A DNA stretch of 64,000 nucleotides from Curtobacterium guangdongense. Its GTDB lineage: Bacteria > Actinomycetota > Actinomycetes > Actinomycetales > Microbacteriaceae. The notes beneath the pieces were generated by a model. The model saw only the letters and a program-made list of their open reading frames with translations. It was not told the DNA's origin and made no database searches. Below are positions 56,617 through 64,000 of this stretch, piece after piece. A program made the translations under genes and the position numbers. Numbering within the stretch: the stretch's first letter is position 1; each line of letters opens with the position of its first letter. The stretch lies in contig NZ_JBMPIT010000004.1 in NCBI RefSeq assembly GCF_049341845.1, positions 186,001 to 250,000 on the forward strand. Reading direction: 5' to 3'.

Positions 56617-59127
56617 TCAGGCGGTCGTCTCGTCCACCTCGTAGTCGCGCTCGAGCGAGATCGTCGGGATCGACGCCGTGATCACGGAGCCGTCAGCGCG
56701 CAGCGTGCCCTGGATGTCGCTGGTGGTCGGGGCGTGCCCGTCCATCCGCGGCCCCTGGTGCGGCAGCGGCACGACCGTCGGTGCCTCCGCCGTGACGTCG
56801 AACGACTGGTTGTGCACCCAGGCGGTGAAGCCGTCGCCGGTCTCGACCGTGAAGGTCATGCGGTCCTGTTCGAGGTCGACGCGGACCCGGGAGCCCCGCA
56901 CGGTGATCCGGTAGGTCAGGCGCTCCCACGACTTCGGCAGCCGCGGGTTGAACGTCATCTTCCCGCCGTGGTCGCGCATGCCACCGAACCCGTTCACGAG
57001 CCCGCCCCAGATCCCGCCGGTCGACGCGATGTGCACGCCGTCGGTCGTGTTGCCGTGCAGGTCGGCCAGGTCGACGTAGAGCGCCGTGTTGAAGTACTGC
57101 TCCGCGAGCTCGTGGTATCCGACCTCGGCCGCCATGATCGACTGCACCACGGCGGACAGGGTGGAGTCGCCCGTCGTCAGCGCGTCGTAGTAGTCGAAGT
57201 CGCGGCGCTTCTCGGCCGGGGTGAACTCGTGGCCCTGCAGGAACAGCGCCAGCACGACGTCCGCCTGCTTGAGGACCTGGAAGCGGTAGATGACCAGCGG
57301 GTGGTAGTGCAGCAGCAGGGGACGCTTGGACTCCGGCGTGTTCTCGAGGTCCCAGAGCTCCTTGTCGAGGAACTGCGCGTCCTGCGGGTGGATCCCCCGG
57401 TGCGGGTCGAACGGGATCTCCATCGACTCGGCGGCGCGTTCCCAGTCCACGATCTCGGACTCGTCGAGCCCGGTCCGCCGGACCATGCGGGCGTACTCCT
57501 CGGGGTCGTCGACCGCGAGCTCACGGCACGCGTTGACGGCGAACCACAGGTTCGCCCTGGCCATGACGTTCGTGTACATGTTGTCGTCGACGACGGTGGT
57601 GTACTCGTCCGGGCCGGTGACCCCGTCGATGTGGAACTTCTGGTCGCCGTTCGAGCGCCAGAACCCCAGGTCCTCCCAGAGACGAGCGGTCTCGACGAGG
57701 ATGTCGATCGCGCCGCGCTTCAGGAACTCCCGGTCACCGGACGCCCGCACGTACTGCATGAGGGCATGCGCGATGTCGGCGTCGATGTGGTACTGCGCGG
57801 TGCCGGCGGCGTAGTACGCACTGGACTCCTCGCCGTTGATCGTCCGCCACGGGAAGAGCGCGCCGTGCTGGTTCAGCTCGCGGGCCCGGGAGCGCGCGGC
57901 GTCGAGCATGTTGTAGCGGAACCGCAGGGCGTTCCGCGCGACGATCGGCGCCGTGTAGGACAGGAACGGCAGGACGTAGATCTCCATGTCCCAGAAGTAG
58001 TGCCCGCCGTAGCCGGACCCGGTGACGCCCTTCGCCGCGATGCCGTGCCCGTCGGTGCGGGCGGTGGCCTGCGCGAGCATGAAGAGGTTCCACCGGACCG
58101 CCTGCTGGATCTCCGGCTGCCCGGCGATCTCGACGTCGCTGCGCTCCCAGTAGTCGTCCATCCACGTGCGCTGCTTGGCGAACGTCTCCTCGACCGTCTC
58201 GGCGTGTGCACGGTCCAGGGTGCGGTCGCACCGATCGGCGAGTTCGCGCGCCGGGACCCCGCGGGACGTGTGGTAGACCACGTTCTTGGTCAGGCGGATC
58301 GGTTGCCCGGCCTTCGCCTGCACCCGGTAGACGTGCTTCGCGAGGTCGTCCTCGATCGACGACGACTCGTCCCAGGTGTTGTCCGTCTCGAGGCGGTGCT
58401 CGACCCCGACGCAGATCGTCATGCCCGAGCTGGCGGCCTGGTACCCGAGCAGCGACCGGGTACCGGAGTTGCGCTTGATCTTCGGCTCGAGGACCCGCTC
58501 GGTGAACGCCTCGGCCTTGCGCGGGTCGAACGCGGTCGCCGCCGCACGCATCCCCGCGTGGTACTCGTCGACGACGTCCTGCCGGTTCAGGATCTGGCTC
58601 GACAGCAGCACCGAGGCGTCCGCGTCGAGCATCGTGACCTCGTAGTCGATGACGGCGAGGTGTCGGTCCGTGAACGAGACGAGCCGGCGCGAGCGGATGA
58701 GCACGCGCTTGCCGGACGGCGTCGACCACTCCGTCTCGCGCAGCAGGTACCCGCCGCGGAAGTCCAGCCTGCGGGTGTGCCGCAGGATGTCCGCTTCGGC
58801 CAGCACCAGCGGCTCGTCGTCGACGTAGAGCCGGATCACCTTGGCGTCCGGCGCGTTGATGATCGTCTGCCCGGTCTTGGCGAAGCCGAACGCGTCCTCG
58901 GCGTGCCGGATCGGCCACGTCTCGTGGAACCCGTTGATGTACGTGCCGTACTGCACGCCACCGCGGCCCTCGTCGAGGTTGCCGCGGAGGCCGAGGTAGC
59001 CGTTCCCGACCGCGAAGTTCGTCTCCGCGACGCCCTGCTGGTCAGGTGCGTACTCCGTCTCGACGAGCGCCCACTCGTCGACGGGGTAGCGCACACGGTC
59101 GAGGGGATCCGAGGTGATGGGGTTCAT
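56617..59127 (-). CDS. GH65 glycoside phosphorylase (maltose/trehalose/kojibiose phosphorylase family)
   Basis: 836 residues, full length for GH65. N-terminal beta-sandwich (NFAVGNGYLGLRGNLDEGRG near 38), (alpha/alpha)6 barrel with GVTGSGYGGHYFWDMEIYVLPFL near 365-387 and the catalytic acid in DGVTGPDEYTTVVDDNMYTN near 505, then phosphate-binding HHPL-type segments and HGNTTDGVHIASTGGIWG near 690. Cleaves an alpha-disaccharide with phosphate to beta-glucose-1-phosphate. The next gene is a beta-phosphoglucomutase-like HAD, a standard pairing. Exact disaccharide not decidable by eye. Confidence 0.94.
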   Translation of the reverse strand: MNPITSDPLDRVRYPVDEWALVETEYAPDQQGVAETNFAVGNGYLGLRGNLDEGRGGVQYGTYINGFHETWPIRHAEDAFGFAKTGQTIINAPDAKVIRLYVDDEPLVLAEADILRHTRRLDFRGGYLLRETEWSTPSGKRVLIRSRRLVSFTDRHLAVIDYEVTMLDADASVLLSSQILNRQDVVDEYHAGMRAAATAFDPRKAEAFTERVLEPKIKRNSGTRSLLGYQAASSGMTICVGVEHRLETDNTWDESSSIEDDLAKHVYRVQAKAGQPIRLTKNVVYHTSRGVPARELADRCDRTLDRAHAETVEETFAKQRTWMDDYWERSDVEIAGQPEIQQAVRWNLFMLAQATARTDGHGIAAKGVTGSGYGGHYFWDMEIYVLPFLSYTAPIVARNALRFRYNMLDAARSRARELNQHGALFPWRTINGEESSAYYAAGTAQYHIDADIAHALMQYVRASGDREFLKRGAIDILVETARLWEDLGFWRSNGDQKFHIDGVTGPDEYTTVVDDNMYTNVMARANLWFAVNACRELAVDDPEEYARMVRRTGLDESEIVDWERAAESMEIPFDPHRGIHPQDAQFLDKELWDLENTPESKRPLLLHYHPLVIYRFQVLKQADVVLALFLQGHEFTPAEKRRDFDYYDALTTGDSTLSAVVQSIMAAEVGYHELAEQYFNTALYVDLADLHGNTTDGVHIASTGGIWGGLVNGFGGMRDHGGKMTFNPRLPKSWERLTYRITVRGSRVRVDLEQDRMTFTVETGDGFTAWVHNQSFDVTAEAPTVVPLPHQGPRMDGHAPTTSDIQGTLRADGSVITASIPTISLERDYEVDETTA

Positions 59128-59194
59128 GGGTGCTCCGTGGGAAGGGAGGTGGTCGGGGACGGCCTGGAGGCACGGATCGCGCCGCGCAGGCCGC

Positions 59195-59962
59195 CTACGT
59201 CGTCAGCGTGGCCGGCTGGGGCAGTTCGGTGATGAGGTCGGCGAGGTCCGTCACGACGACGTCGGCACCGTTCGCGAGCAGCTCGTCGGCGCCCGCTCCG
59301 CGGTCGACACCGATCACGAGCCCGAATGCGCCGTTCCGTCCGGCCGCCACACCACTCGTGGCGTCCTCCACCACGACGCACTCGGCCGCCGTCAGCCCGA
59401 ACCGGCTCGCCGCGTCGAGGTACGTGTCCGGAGCGGGCTTGCCGGGGAGACCGTCCTCGCGGGCGACGAGCCCGTCGACGATGACCGGGAACCGTTCGAG
59501 GATGCCGGCCGTCCGGAGGACCTCCACCGCGTTCGCCGAGCTCGACACCACCGCGACCGACAGCCCGGCGTCGATGGCCGCGACGAGGAACCGCAGCGAG
59601 CCCGGGTAGGGCTCGACGCCGTGCTCGTGCAGTTCCGCCGTGAACTCGGCGTTCTTCCGGTTGCCGAGCCCGCACACGGTGTCCTGGTCGGGGGCGTCGT
59701 CGGGGGTGCCCTGCGGCAGCTCGATGCCGCGGGAGTCGAGCAGCGAGCGGACCCCGTCGTACCGGGGCTTGCCGTCGATGTACGCGAAGTAGTCCTGCTC
59801 CGTGTACGGGTCGACGCCGTGCGCGGCGAGGTACGGCGTGAAGAGTCGGCTCCACGCACGCATGTGCACGTCGGCCGTCGGCGTCAGCACCCCGTCGAGG
59901 TCGAAGAGGAGGGCTCGCGTGTCAGCGAGGCGCGCAGGGATCCGCCGGTCCGACGACGTCAT
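59195..59962 (-). CDS. Beta-phosphoglucomutase-like HAD enzyme
   Basis: 255 residues. ALLFDLDGVLTPTADVHMRAW near 17-37, VVSSSANAVEVL near 140, LPGKPAPDTYLDAASRFGL near 175 and CVVVEDATSGVAAGRNGAFG near 198 are the HAD motifs; the cap holds the longer insert of the trehalose/maltose-utilisation PGMs. It would turn beta-glucose-1-phosphate from the GH65 enzyme into glucose-6-phosphate. Upstream of GH65 on the same strand, 67 bases apart. Confidence 0.92.
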   Translation of the reverse strand: MTSSDRRIPARLADTRALLFDLDGVLTPTADVHMRAWSRLFTPYLAAHGVDPYTEQDYFAYIDGKPRYDGVRSLLDSRGIELPQGTPDDAPDQDTVCGLGNRKNAEFTAELHEHGVEPYPGSLRFLVAAIDAGLSVAVVSSSANAVEVLRTAGILERFPVIVDGLVAREDGLPGKPAPDTYLDAASRFGLTAAECVVVEDATSGVAAGRNGAFGLVIGVDRGAGADELLANGADVVVTDLADLITELPQPATLTT

Positions 59963-60049
59963 GGACAACCTTCCAGGCAGTGGTGTCGTACGAGTGCTGC
60001 GCCCGAGTCTAGGACCGCTCCAGTCCCCTCGTTCGACCGACCCACCAGG

Positions 60050-60055
60050 TACGGT
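60050..60055 (+). promoter_or_regulatory. -10 hexamer of a leaderless promoter (TACGGT)
   Basis: TACGGT, six bases, ATG 60062. Confidence 0.5.
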
Positions 60056-60061
60056 CGGGGC

Positions 60062-60490
60062 ATGCCGGGAACACCAGAGGGGATCCGTGTCCGCGCCGTC
60101 GCCGTCGCCGTGCGTGACCGCGAGGTGCTCGTCGTCCTCCGCCACCGCGACGACCGGTCGTACGCCGTGCTCCCCGGGGGCGGCCTCGAGGCCGGCGAGA
60201 CCCCGCAGCAGGCGTGCGTGCGGGAACTCCGCGAGGAGACCGGGCTCGTCGGCGTCACCGAGGCGTTGTTGCCGGTCGGGGTCGACCGCGAGGCCCCCGC
60301 GCTGTACTTCCGGGTCAGCGTCGAGGACGGCACCCCCCGGATGCCCGACACCGCACCCGAGGCCCGGCGCGCGACCGACGAGAACCGGTACGACCCCGCG
60401 TGGGTGCCGATCGACGACCTCGACCGCATCGGGCTCCGCCCCGACCGCGCCCGGCGGGCCGTCGAGCTCGCGCTCAGCGAGCCGCGCTGA
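60062..60490 (+). CDS. NUDIX hydrolase
   Basis: 142 residues. The NUDIX box is complete: GGGLEAGETPQQACVRELRE followed by ETGL near 38-61. Substrate not evident. The 3' end overlaps the convergent kinase gene by 17 bases. Confidence 0.95.
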   Translation: MPGTPEGIRVRAVAVAVRDREVLVVLRHRDDRSYAVLPGGGLEAGETPQQACVRELREETGLVGVTEALLPVGVDREAPALYFRVSVEDGTPRMPDTAPEARRATDENRYDPAWVPIDDLDRIGLRPDRARRAVELALSEPR

Positions 60491-61016
60491 CCGCGGCGTC
60501 GAGCTGGTCGAGCACCGCATCGAGGCCCTGGTCGGGACCACCAACCCACGTGACGTGCGCGCGCGTCGCGATGAACGCCTCCAGTTCGACCAGGACGTCC
60601 GCCATCAGGTCGCCGCCCAGGTCGCCGTGGACCACCGGACCCGATGCGGCACGCGCCGTGAAGCGGCGGTCCGCCTCGGCGGCGTCGAGGCGGAGCGCAC
60701 ATTCGACGAATCCCGCACCCTCGACGGCGGCGAGCGCCGCGAGCTCGTCGATGAACGCGTCGGACCGCGCGTACTGCGGCACGATCACATCCCGGCCGGA
60801 GCCCAGGTGCGCGCGCATCGCGGCCATGGCCATCGCCCGGGCGGCGTTCCCGGCCGGGCGGAGCTGCACGTCCCACCCGCCGATCATCGCGCGCAGCACG
60901 TCGATGTCGAACGCGACGGGCATCGACGCCGCGTGCCGTTCGGCCCAGGCGCGTGCGGTGGTGGACTTCCCGCTCGCCGGGATGCCGTTCAGGTGGACGA
61001 GGACGGGCCGCGGCAT
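60474..61016 (-). CDS. P-loop kinase-like protein
   Basis: 180 residues from the ATG at 61016. LVHLNGIPASGKSTTARAW at the start is a Walker A of the AAA_33/zeta-toxin-like or gluconate-kinase kind; FDIDVLRAMIGGW near 40 gives the acidic partner, and an Arg-rich LDAAEADRRF lid follows. Probably phosphorylates a small molecule. The start shares one base with the stop of the hydrolase gene (TGATG). Confidence 0.8.
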   Translation of the reverse strand: MPRPVLVHLNGIPASGKSTTARAWAERHAASMPVAFDIDVLRAMIGGWDVQLRPAGNAARAMAMAAMRAHLGSGRDVIVPQYARSDAFIDELAALAAVEGAGFVECALRLDAAEADRRFTARAASGPVVHGDLGGDLMADVLVELEAFIATRAHVTWVGGPDQGLDAVLDQLDAAVSAAR

Positions 61017-61759
61017 CAGCTGAGTCCGGCGGAGCGGAGCTCCTCGGTCCATCGTTCGATCGCCGTGCTGATCTGCGCACGGGCATCGGCGCGGGAGATG
61101 GTCGCGGTGCGGTCCCCCGGCTGTGCGCCGTACGCCCCGAAGTCGGCGTGGTTCGAGCCCTGGATCTCGGTCATCGTCGCGTCGCCCGGGAGCAGGTGCC
61201 GCGCGGCGTCGACCTTGGCCGGGGTGGACAGGCCGTCGCGCGAACCCGAGACGCTCAGGACGTCGAGGTCGGTGCGGGACAGGTCGTTCGCGCAGTAGCT
61301 GCCGAGCAGTAGGAGACCGGCGACACCCGGGTCATCGGCCAGCTGGCACGCCCGGACCCCGCCGAGGGAGTGCCCGCCGACCGCCCACGTGCGGACCGCC
61401 GGTGCGTGCGACTCGAACGCCGACAGGGGCCGGGTGTCGAAGAACGCAAGGTGCAGCGTCGGCTTCGTGATCACGACCGTGGTGCCGCTGGCGACCACCT
61501 GCCGGAACGTCGCCATGTACGCGTACGGGTCGACCTTCGCGCCGGGGATGAACACGATCCCGACGCCGTTCGCGCCGCCCGCCGGGGTCATCACGACGGA
61601 GTTCCCCGCGTCGCGGACGGTCACCCGGTCGTCGCGCCAGACCTGCAGCGCGGCGGATCGCGTGCCCTGCATGACGATGTTCGCCCACACCAGGAAGACG
61701 AGCACGATGACGAGCACCACCGCCACGATCCAAGCGGTCCAGCGCAGTGCTCGGTTCAT
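61016..61759 (-). CDS. Membrane-anchored alpha/beta hydrolase
   Basis: 247 residues. One N-terminal transmembrane helix (WTAWIVAVVLVIVLVFLVWAN, near 7-27) anchors an alpha/beta hydrolase of the Abhydrolase_5 kind: GIVFIPGAKVDPYAY near 68, nucleophile elbow AVGGHSLGGVRA near 125, Asp in SVSGSRDGLS near 168 and His in GSNHADFG near 200. GGAGGAG precedes the ATG, which overlaps the fusion gene by four bases. Confidence 0.88.
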   Translation of the reverse strand: MNRALRWTAWIVAVVLVIVLVFLVWANIVMQGTRSAALQVWRDDRVTVRDAGNSVVMTPAGGANGVGIVFIPGAKVDPYAYMATFRQVVASGTTVVITKPTLHLAFFDTRPLSAFESHAPAVRTWAVGGHSLGGVRACQLADDPGVAGLLLLGSYCANDLSRTDLDVLSVSGSRDGLSTPAKVDAARHLLPGDATMTEIQGSNHADFGAYGAQPGDRTATISRADARAQISTAIERWTEELRSAGLS

Positions 61760-62832
61760 CGTGTCTCCTCCGGTCGTCGTGCGGTGACGGTCAGCCAGCG
61801 TTCCTCGGCTCCCGGCACGGTCGTCTCGCGGACGACGACGTCGGTCCACCCGGTCTCGGACACCACCGACGCGAGTTCGTCCTCGGTCCAGTAGGTGAAG
61901 TGCCGGGGGCGGTCGAGCTTTCGCGTGCTCCAGTCGGCACCGTCGCCGCGCTTGACGGTGGCGGCGAGGACCCCACCGGGGACGACGGCCACGAGGGCAC
62001 GACGGAGCACGCCGGGGAGTTCCTCGCGTCGGACGTGGAGCAGCACCGCGTTCGCGAACACGGCGTCGTACCCGCCGCCGAACACCCCGGTGCGGACGTC
62101 GAGCACGCGGGCGACGTGCCCGTCGGCGCGCAACCGCTCGACGAACGAACGGGCGCCGTCGGTGCGGTCGACGCGGAGCCCGGCGGCCTCGAGTGCGAGG
62201 GCGTCCCGTCCCGGGCCGGAGCCGAGTTCGAGGACGCGCGCACCGGGCGTCACCAGCACAAGCAGGTCGTCGACGAGGCCGGCGCGGTGCCCGTCGGTCC
62301 GCTCGGCGTACAGGCCGGCCGCCCGCTCGTACGTGTCGAGCGTGCGGTCGGCGGTGAGGTCCCGGCGCATGACGACCTCGTGCCGGCCGTCGGGGAGCCG
62401 GTCGCCGAGGACGTCGGCGACCGTGAAGCCGTTGCGCTCGTAGGCGCGGCGGGCGGTGTCGTTGTCGGGCATCACCGAGAGCTCCAGCTCGGTCGCGCCC
62501 GCCGCAGCGGCCCATCGCGCGATCGCCTCGATGAGCAGTCCGGCGACACCACGCCCGCGGACGGCGGGGTCGACCCACATCGAGATGAGCTCGGCGCGGT
62601 CCTCGTCGGTCGGCGCACCGCTGGCCATGCCGACCGCGCGGTCGCCCTCGACGGCGAGCAGGTCGAGCGCTCCGGGGATCGACAGGCGTGTGCGCCACCG
62701 GTCCTCTGGCGCGTCCGCCCAGTCGGCGAGGCGCGACCCGAACGCGTCCGGCGCATCGGCGAGCGCCGCCAGCCGGACGGGCCGCCAGTCCCGCCAGTCG
62801 TCGGCGGTCACCGCGCGGAGCTCGATCGTCAC
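61756..62832 (-). CDS. Fusion of GNAT acetyltransferase and SAM-dependent methyltransferase
   Basis: 358 residues from GTG 62832 (leaderless; TAGCGT six bases upstream). Residues 1-155 are a GNAT domain with the acetyl-CoA loop VDPAVRGRGVAGLLIEAIARW near 85-105 and NDTARRAYERNGF near 123. Residues 165-358 are a class I methyltransferase: RVLELGSGPGRDALALEAAG near 200, DAVFANAVLLHVRREELPGVLRRAL near 260. One chain with both activities is unusual. Substrate unknown. Confidence 0.9.
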   Translation of the reverse strand: MTIELRAVTADDWRDWRPVRLAALADAPDAFGSRLADWADAPEDRWRTRLSIPGALDLLAVEGDRAVGMASGAPTDEDRAELISMWVDPAVRGRGVAGLLIEAIARWAAAAGATELELSVMPDNDTARRAYERNGFTVADVLGDRLPDGRHEVVMRRDLTADRTLDTYERAAGLYAERTDGHRAGLVDDLLVLVTPGARVLELGSGPGRDALALEAAGLRVDRTDGARSFVERLRADGHVARVLDVRTGVFGGGYDAVFANAVLLHVRREELPGVLRRALVAVVPGGVLAATVKRGDGADWSTRKLDRPRHFTYWTEDELASVVSETGWTDVVVRETTVPGAEERWLTVTARRPEETR

Positions 62833-62838
62833 GCCCCG

Positions 62839-62844
62839 ACGCTA
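62839..62844 (-). promoter_or_regulatory. -10 hexamer of a leaderless promoter (TAGCGT)
   Basis: Minus strand TAGCGT, six bases, GTG 62832. Confidence 0.5.
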
Positions 62845-62878
62845 CCGCTCCGCGCGGCTGCGCTGTCCCGCGGAGCGG

Positions 62879-63331
62879 TCAGAGCGAGCGCGACCAGGCG
62901 ATCTCGTGCGCGAGTTGCCCGGTGTCGCGGAAGAGCGCGACCTGGGTCGTCTCCGCCAGGACCGCCGCAAGCTGCGAACGGTCGGCGGGCACGAACCCGA
63001 GACCCTGCCAGAACGGGCCGGAGCGGCGACTGAACAGCCACGCCCGATCCGCGCCGGCAGCGGCGGCCGCGTCGAGCGCGAACCGCGCGAGCCGGGTACC
63101 GACGCCGGAGCCGCGGAGCGCCGGGCCGACGGCAACGCTGCGGAGGAGGGCGTGCCTCCCGTCCGGGCTGCTCTCGAAACCGGTGGAGCCGACGACCGCG
63201 CCGGACTCGTCGCGGACGGCCCACAACCGGACCGCCGGGTCCTCGAGGCCGGCGACCGTCAGGTCGCACTCGGCGAGGAAGCCGCGCACGTCCGCGACGT
63301 CAGCGGGGCTGACGGGAAACGGTTCGTGCAC
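62879..63331 (-). CDS. GNAT acetyltransferase, ArsN2-like
   Basis: 150 residues from GTG 63331. LRSVAVGPALRGSGVGTRLARFALDAA near 66-92 is the acetyl-CoA loop, and AWLFSRRSGPFWQGLGFVPADRSQL near 99 recalls ArsN2-type arsenic-resistance acetyltransferases. No arsenic genes are near, so the name is only a family hint. Confidence 0.85.
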   Translation of the reverse strand: MHEPFPVSPADVADVRGFLAECDLTVAGLEDPAVRLWAVRDESGAVVGSTGFESSPDGRHALLRSVAVGPALRGSGVGTRLARFALDAAAAAGADRAWLFSRRSGPFWQGLGFVPADRSQLAAVLAETTQVALFRDTGQLAHEIAWSRSL

Positions 63332-63338
63332 GGCTCCG

Positions 63339-63344
63339 AGCCTA
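63339..63344 (-). promoter_or_regulatory. -10 hexamer of a leaderless promoter (TAGGCT)
   Basis: Minus strand TAGGCT, seven bases, GTG 63331. Confidence 0.55.
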
Positions 63345-63352
63345 GGCGAGGA

Positions 63353-63979
63353 CTACGCGGTGATGGCGGCGCGGATCTCGGCGGCGGCTGCGCCGACGTC
63401 GGACGCGCTGTAGATCGCGCTGCCGGCGACGGCGACCGTCGCACCCGAGGCCTGGACGTCCGCGACGGATGCCGCCGTGACACCACCCGCGACCGAGAAC
63501 GGCACACCGGAGGCCTTGCCGTCGTCGAGGAGCGTGGAGAACGTGAAGCCCTCCTCGGCCTGCTCGTCGAGGCCGGCGTGCATCTCGACGAACTCGGCGC
63601 CGAGGGCGATGACCTCGCGGGCACGTGCTGCCTTGTCGGCGACACCGATGAGGTCGACGACGACGCCCTTGCCGTGCTGCTTCGCCGCGGTGACGGCGCC
63701 GGCGATCGTGCTGTCACCGGCGACACCGAGCACGGTCACCAGGTCGGCACCGGCTTCGAAGGCGATCCCGGCCTCGAGCTCGCCCGCGTCCATCGTCTTG
63801 AGGTCGGCGAACACGGTCTTGTCCGGGTGCGCCTGCTTGATCGCGGTGATCGCGGAGAGTCCGGCGCTCTTGATGAGCGGGGTGCCGAGCTCGAGGATGT
63901 CGACGTGCGGGGCGGCCGCACCGGCGAGCTCGAGGGCGGCTTCGGTGGTCAGGGTGTCCATGGCGAACTGGAGCTGCAT
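63353..63979 (-). CDS. hxlA: 3-hexulose-6-phosphate synthase
   Basis: 208 residues from the ATG at 63979 (AAAGG upstream). LQFAMDTLTTEAALELAGAAAPHVDILELGTPLIKSAGL at the start, KTVFADLKTMDAGELEAGIAFEAGADLVTVLG near 60-91 with the DxKxxD motif of the OMP-decarboxylase superfamily, and FSVAGGVTAASV near 165 identify the enzyme. It joins formaldehyde and ribulose 5-phosphate in the RuMP pathway, or runs in reverse to make ribulose 5-phosphate. The isomerase hxlB is not in view; it could lie beyond the right edge. Confidence 0.92.
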   Translation of the reverse strand: MQLQFAMDTLTTEAALELAGAAAPHVDILELGTPLIKSAGLSAITAIKQAHPDKTVFADLKTMDAGELEAGIAFEAGADLVTVLGVAGDSTIAGAVTAAKQHGKGVVVDLIGVADKAARAREVIALGAEFVEMHAGLDEQAEEGFTFSTLLDDGKASGVPFSVAGGVTAASVADVQASGATVAVAGSAIYSASDVGAAAAEIRAAITA

Positions 63980-64000
63980 GGTGGTGGTGCCTTTCATTCG

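Noticed and set aside
56368..59232. Long plus-strand frame opposite GH65
   Set aside because: Shadow of a well-supported GH65 gene.
1..64000. CRISPR arrays, tRNA and rRNA genes
   Set aside because: No regularly spaced repeats with spacers, no cloverleaf with a TTCGA-type arm in the right context, and no rRNA-like stretch were seen.

Overview
The window is chromosomal DNA from a high-GC Gram-positive actinobacterium. Gene content points to the family Microbacteriaceae, with Curtobacterium or a close relative as my best guess. That is inference from gene families and promoter style: I saw no rRNA or other marker that fixes the genus. I read about 69 protein genes and no tRNA, rRNA, CRISPR array, insertion sequence or prophage. 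Coding density is high, many genes overlap by 1-16 bases, and many appear to be transcribed without a 5' leader: a TANNNT hexamer sits 6-8 bases before the ATG or GTG.

Layout. 1-1.7 kb: end of a SprT-like protease, a CGNR zinc-finger regulator and a lipoprotein. 1.7-5.4 kb (minus strand): a lipoprotein and a membrane protein, then a four-gene operon (winged-helix-like protein, MglA/CvnD-like GTPase, two roadblock/LC7 proteins). 5.6-20.4 kb (plus strand): a compact type VII-like secretion and toxin island. It holds a secreted Ig-like protein coupled to an EssC/EccC ATPase with an FHA domain, a zinc-ribbon/FHA protein, two paralogous membrane proteins around a small protein, three WXG100-type proteins, a 1088-residue toxin with a C-terminal DNA/RNA nuclease domain, a probable YezG-like immunity protein and an unidentified protein. 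No EccB, EccD, EccE, mycosin, EsaA, EssA or EssB is visible.

20-31 kb: mixed housekeeping and stress genes, including Nramp transporter, DUF427, ComB-like phosphatase, acetyltransferase, DUF1684, GntR, GH114 lipoprotein, DEAD-box helicase with a long leader, CsbD, DUF4916, esterase and PadR. 31-37 kb: lhr helicase overlapping nei2. 37-47 kb: aldo/keto reductase and TetR, ArgP/LysG with LysE exporter, APC permease, HAD phosphatase, alpha/beta hydrolase, a Phd/RelE module, and ogt with an Ada-AlkA fusion. 47-56 kb: MOSC, DJ-1, a folE-folP2-reductase-HAD operon, purine permease, MFS with ArsR, and a DUF6504 gene under a perfect LexA-type box. 56-64 kb: GH65 phosphorylase with beta-phosphoglucomutase-like HAD, NUDIX, kinase, hydrolase, an acetyltransferase-methyltransferase fusion, an acetyltransferase and 3-hexulose-6-phosphate synthase.

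How it fits together. The island reads as an antibacterial or interaction module: WXG100 partners and a secreted nuclease next to its motor ATPase and immunity gene. Divergent from it lies a small-GTPase/roadblock switch. DNA repair recurs (lhr-nei2, ada-alkA/ogt, the SOS-box gene). Beyond genes, three repeat layers stand out: an 11-base motif GGAGGCTCGGC dispersed in and between genes, a 73-bp repeat present twice, and long palindromes in most roomy convergent gene junctions.
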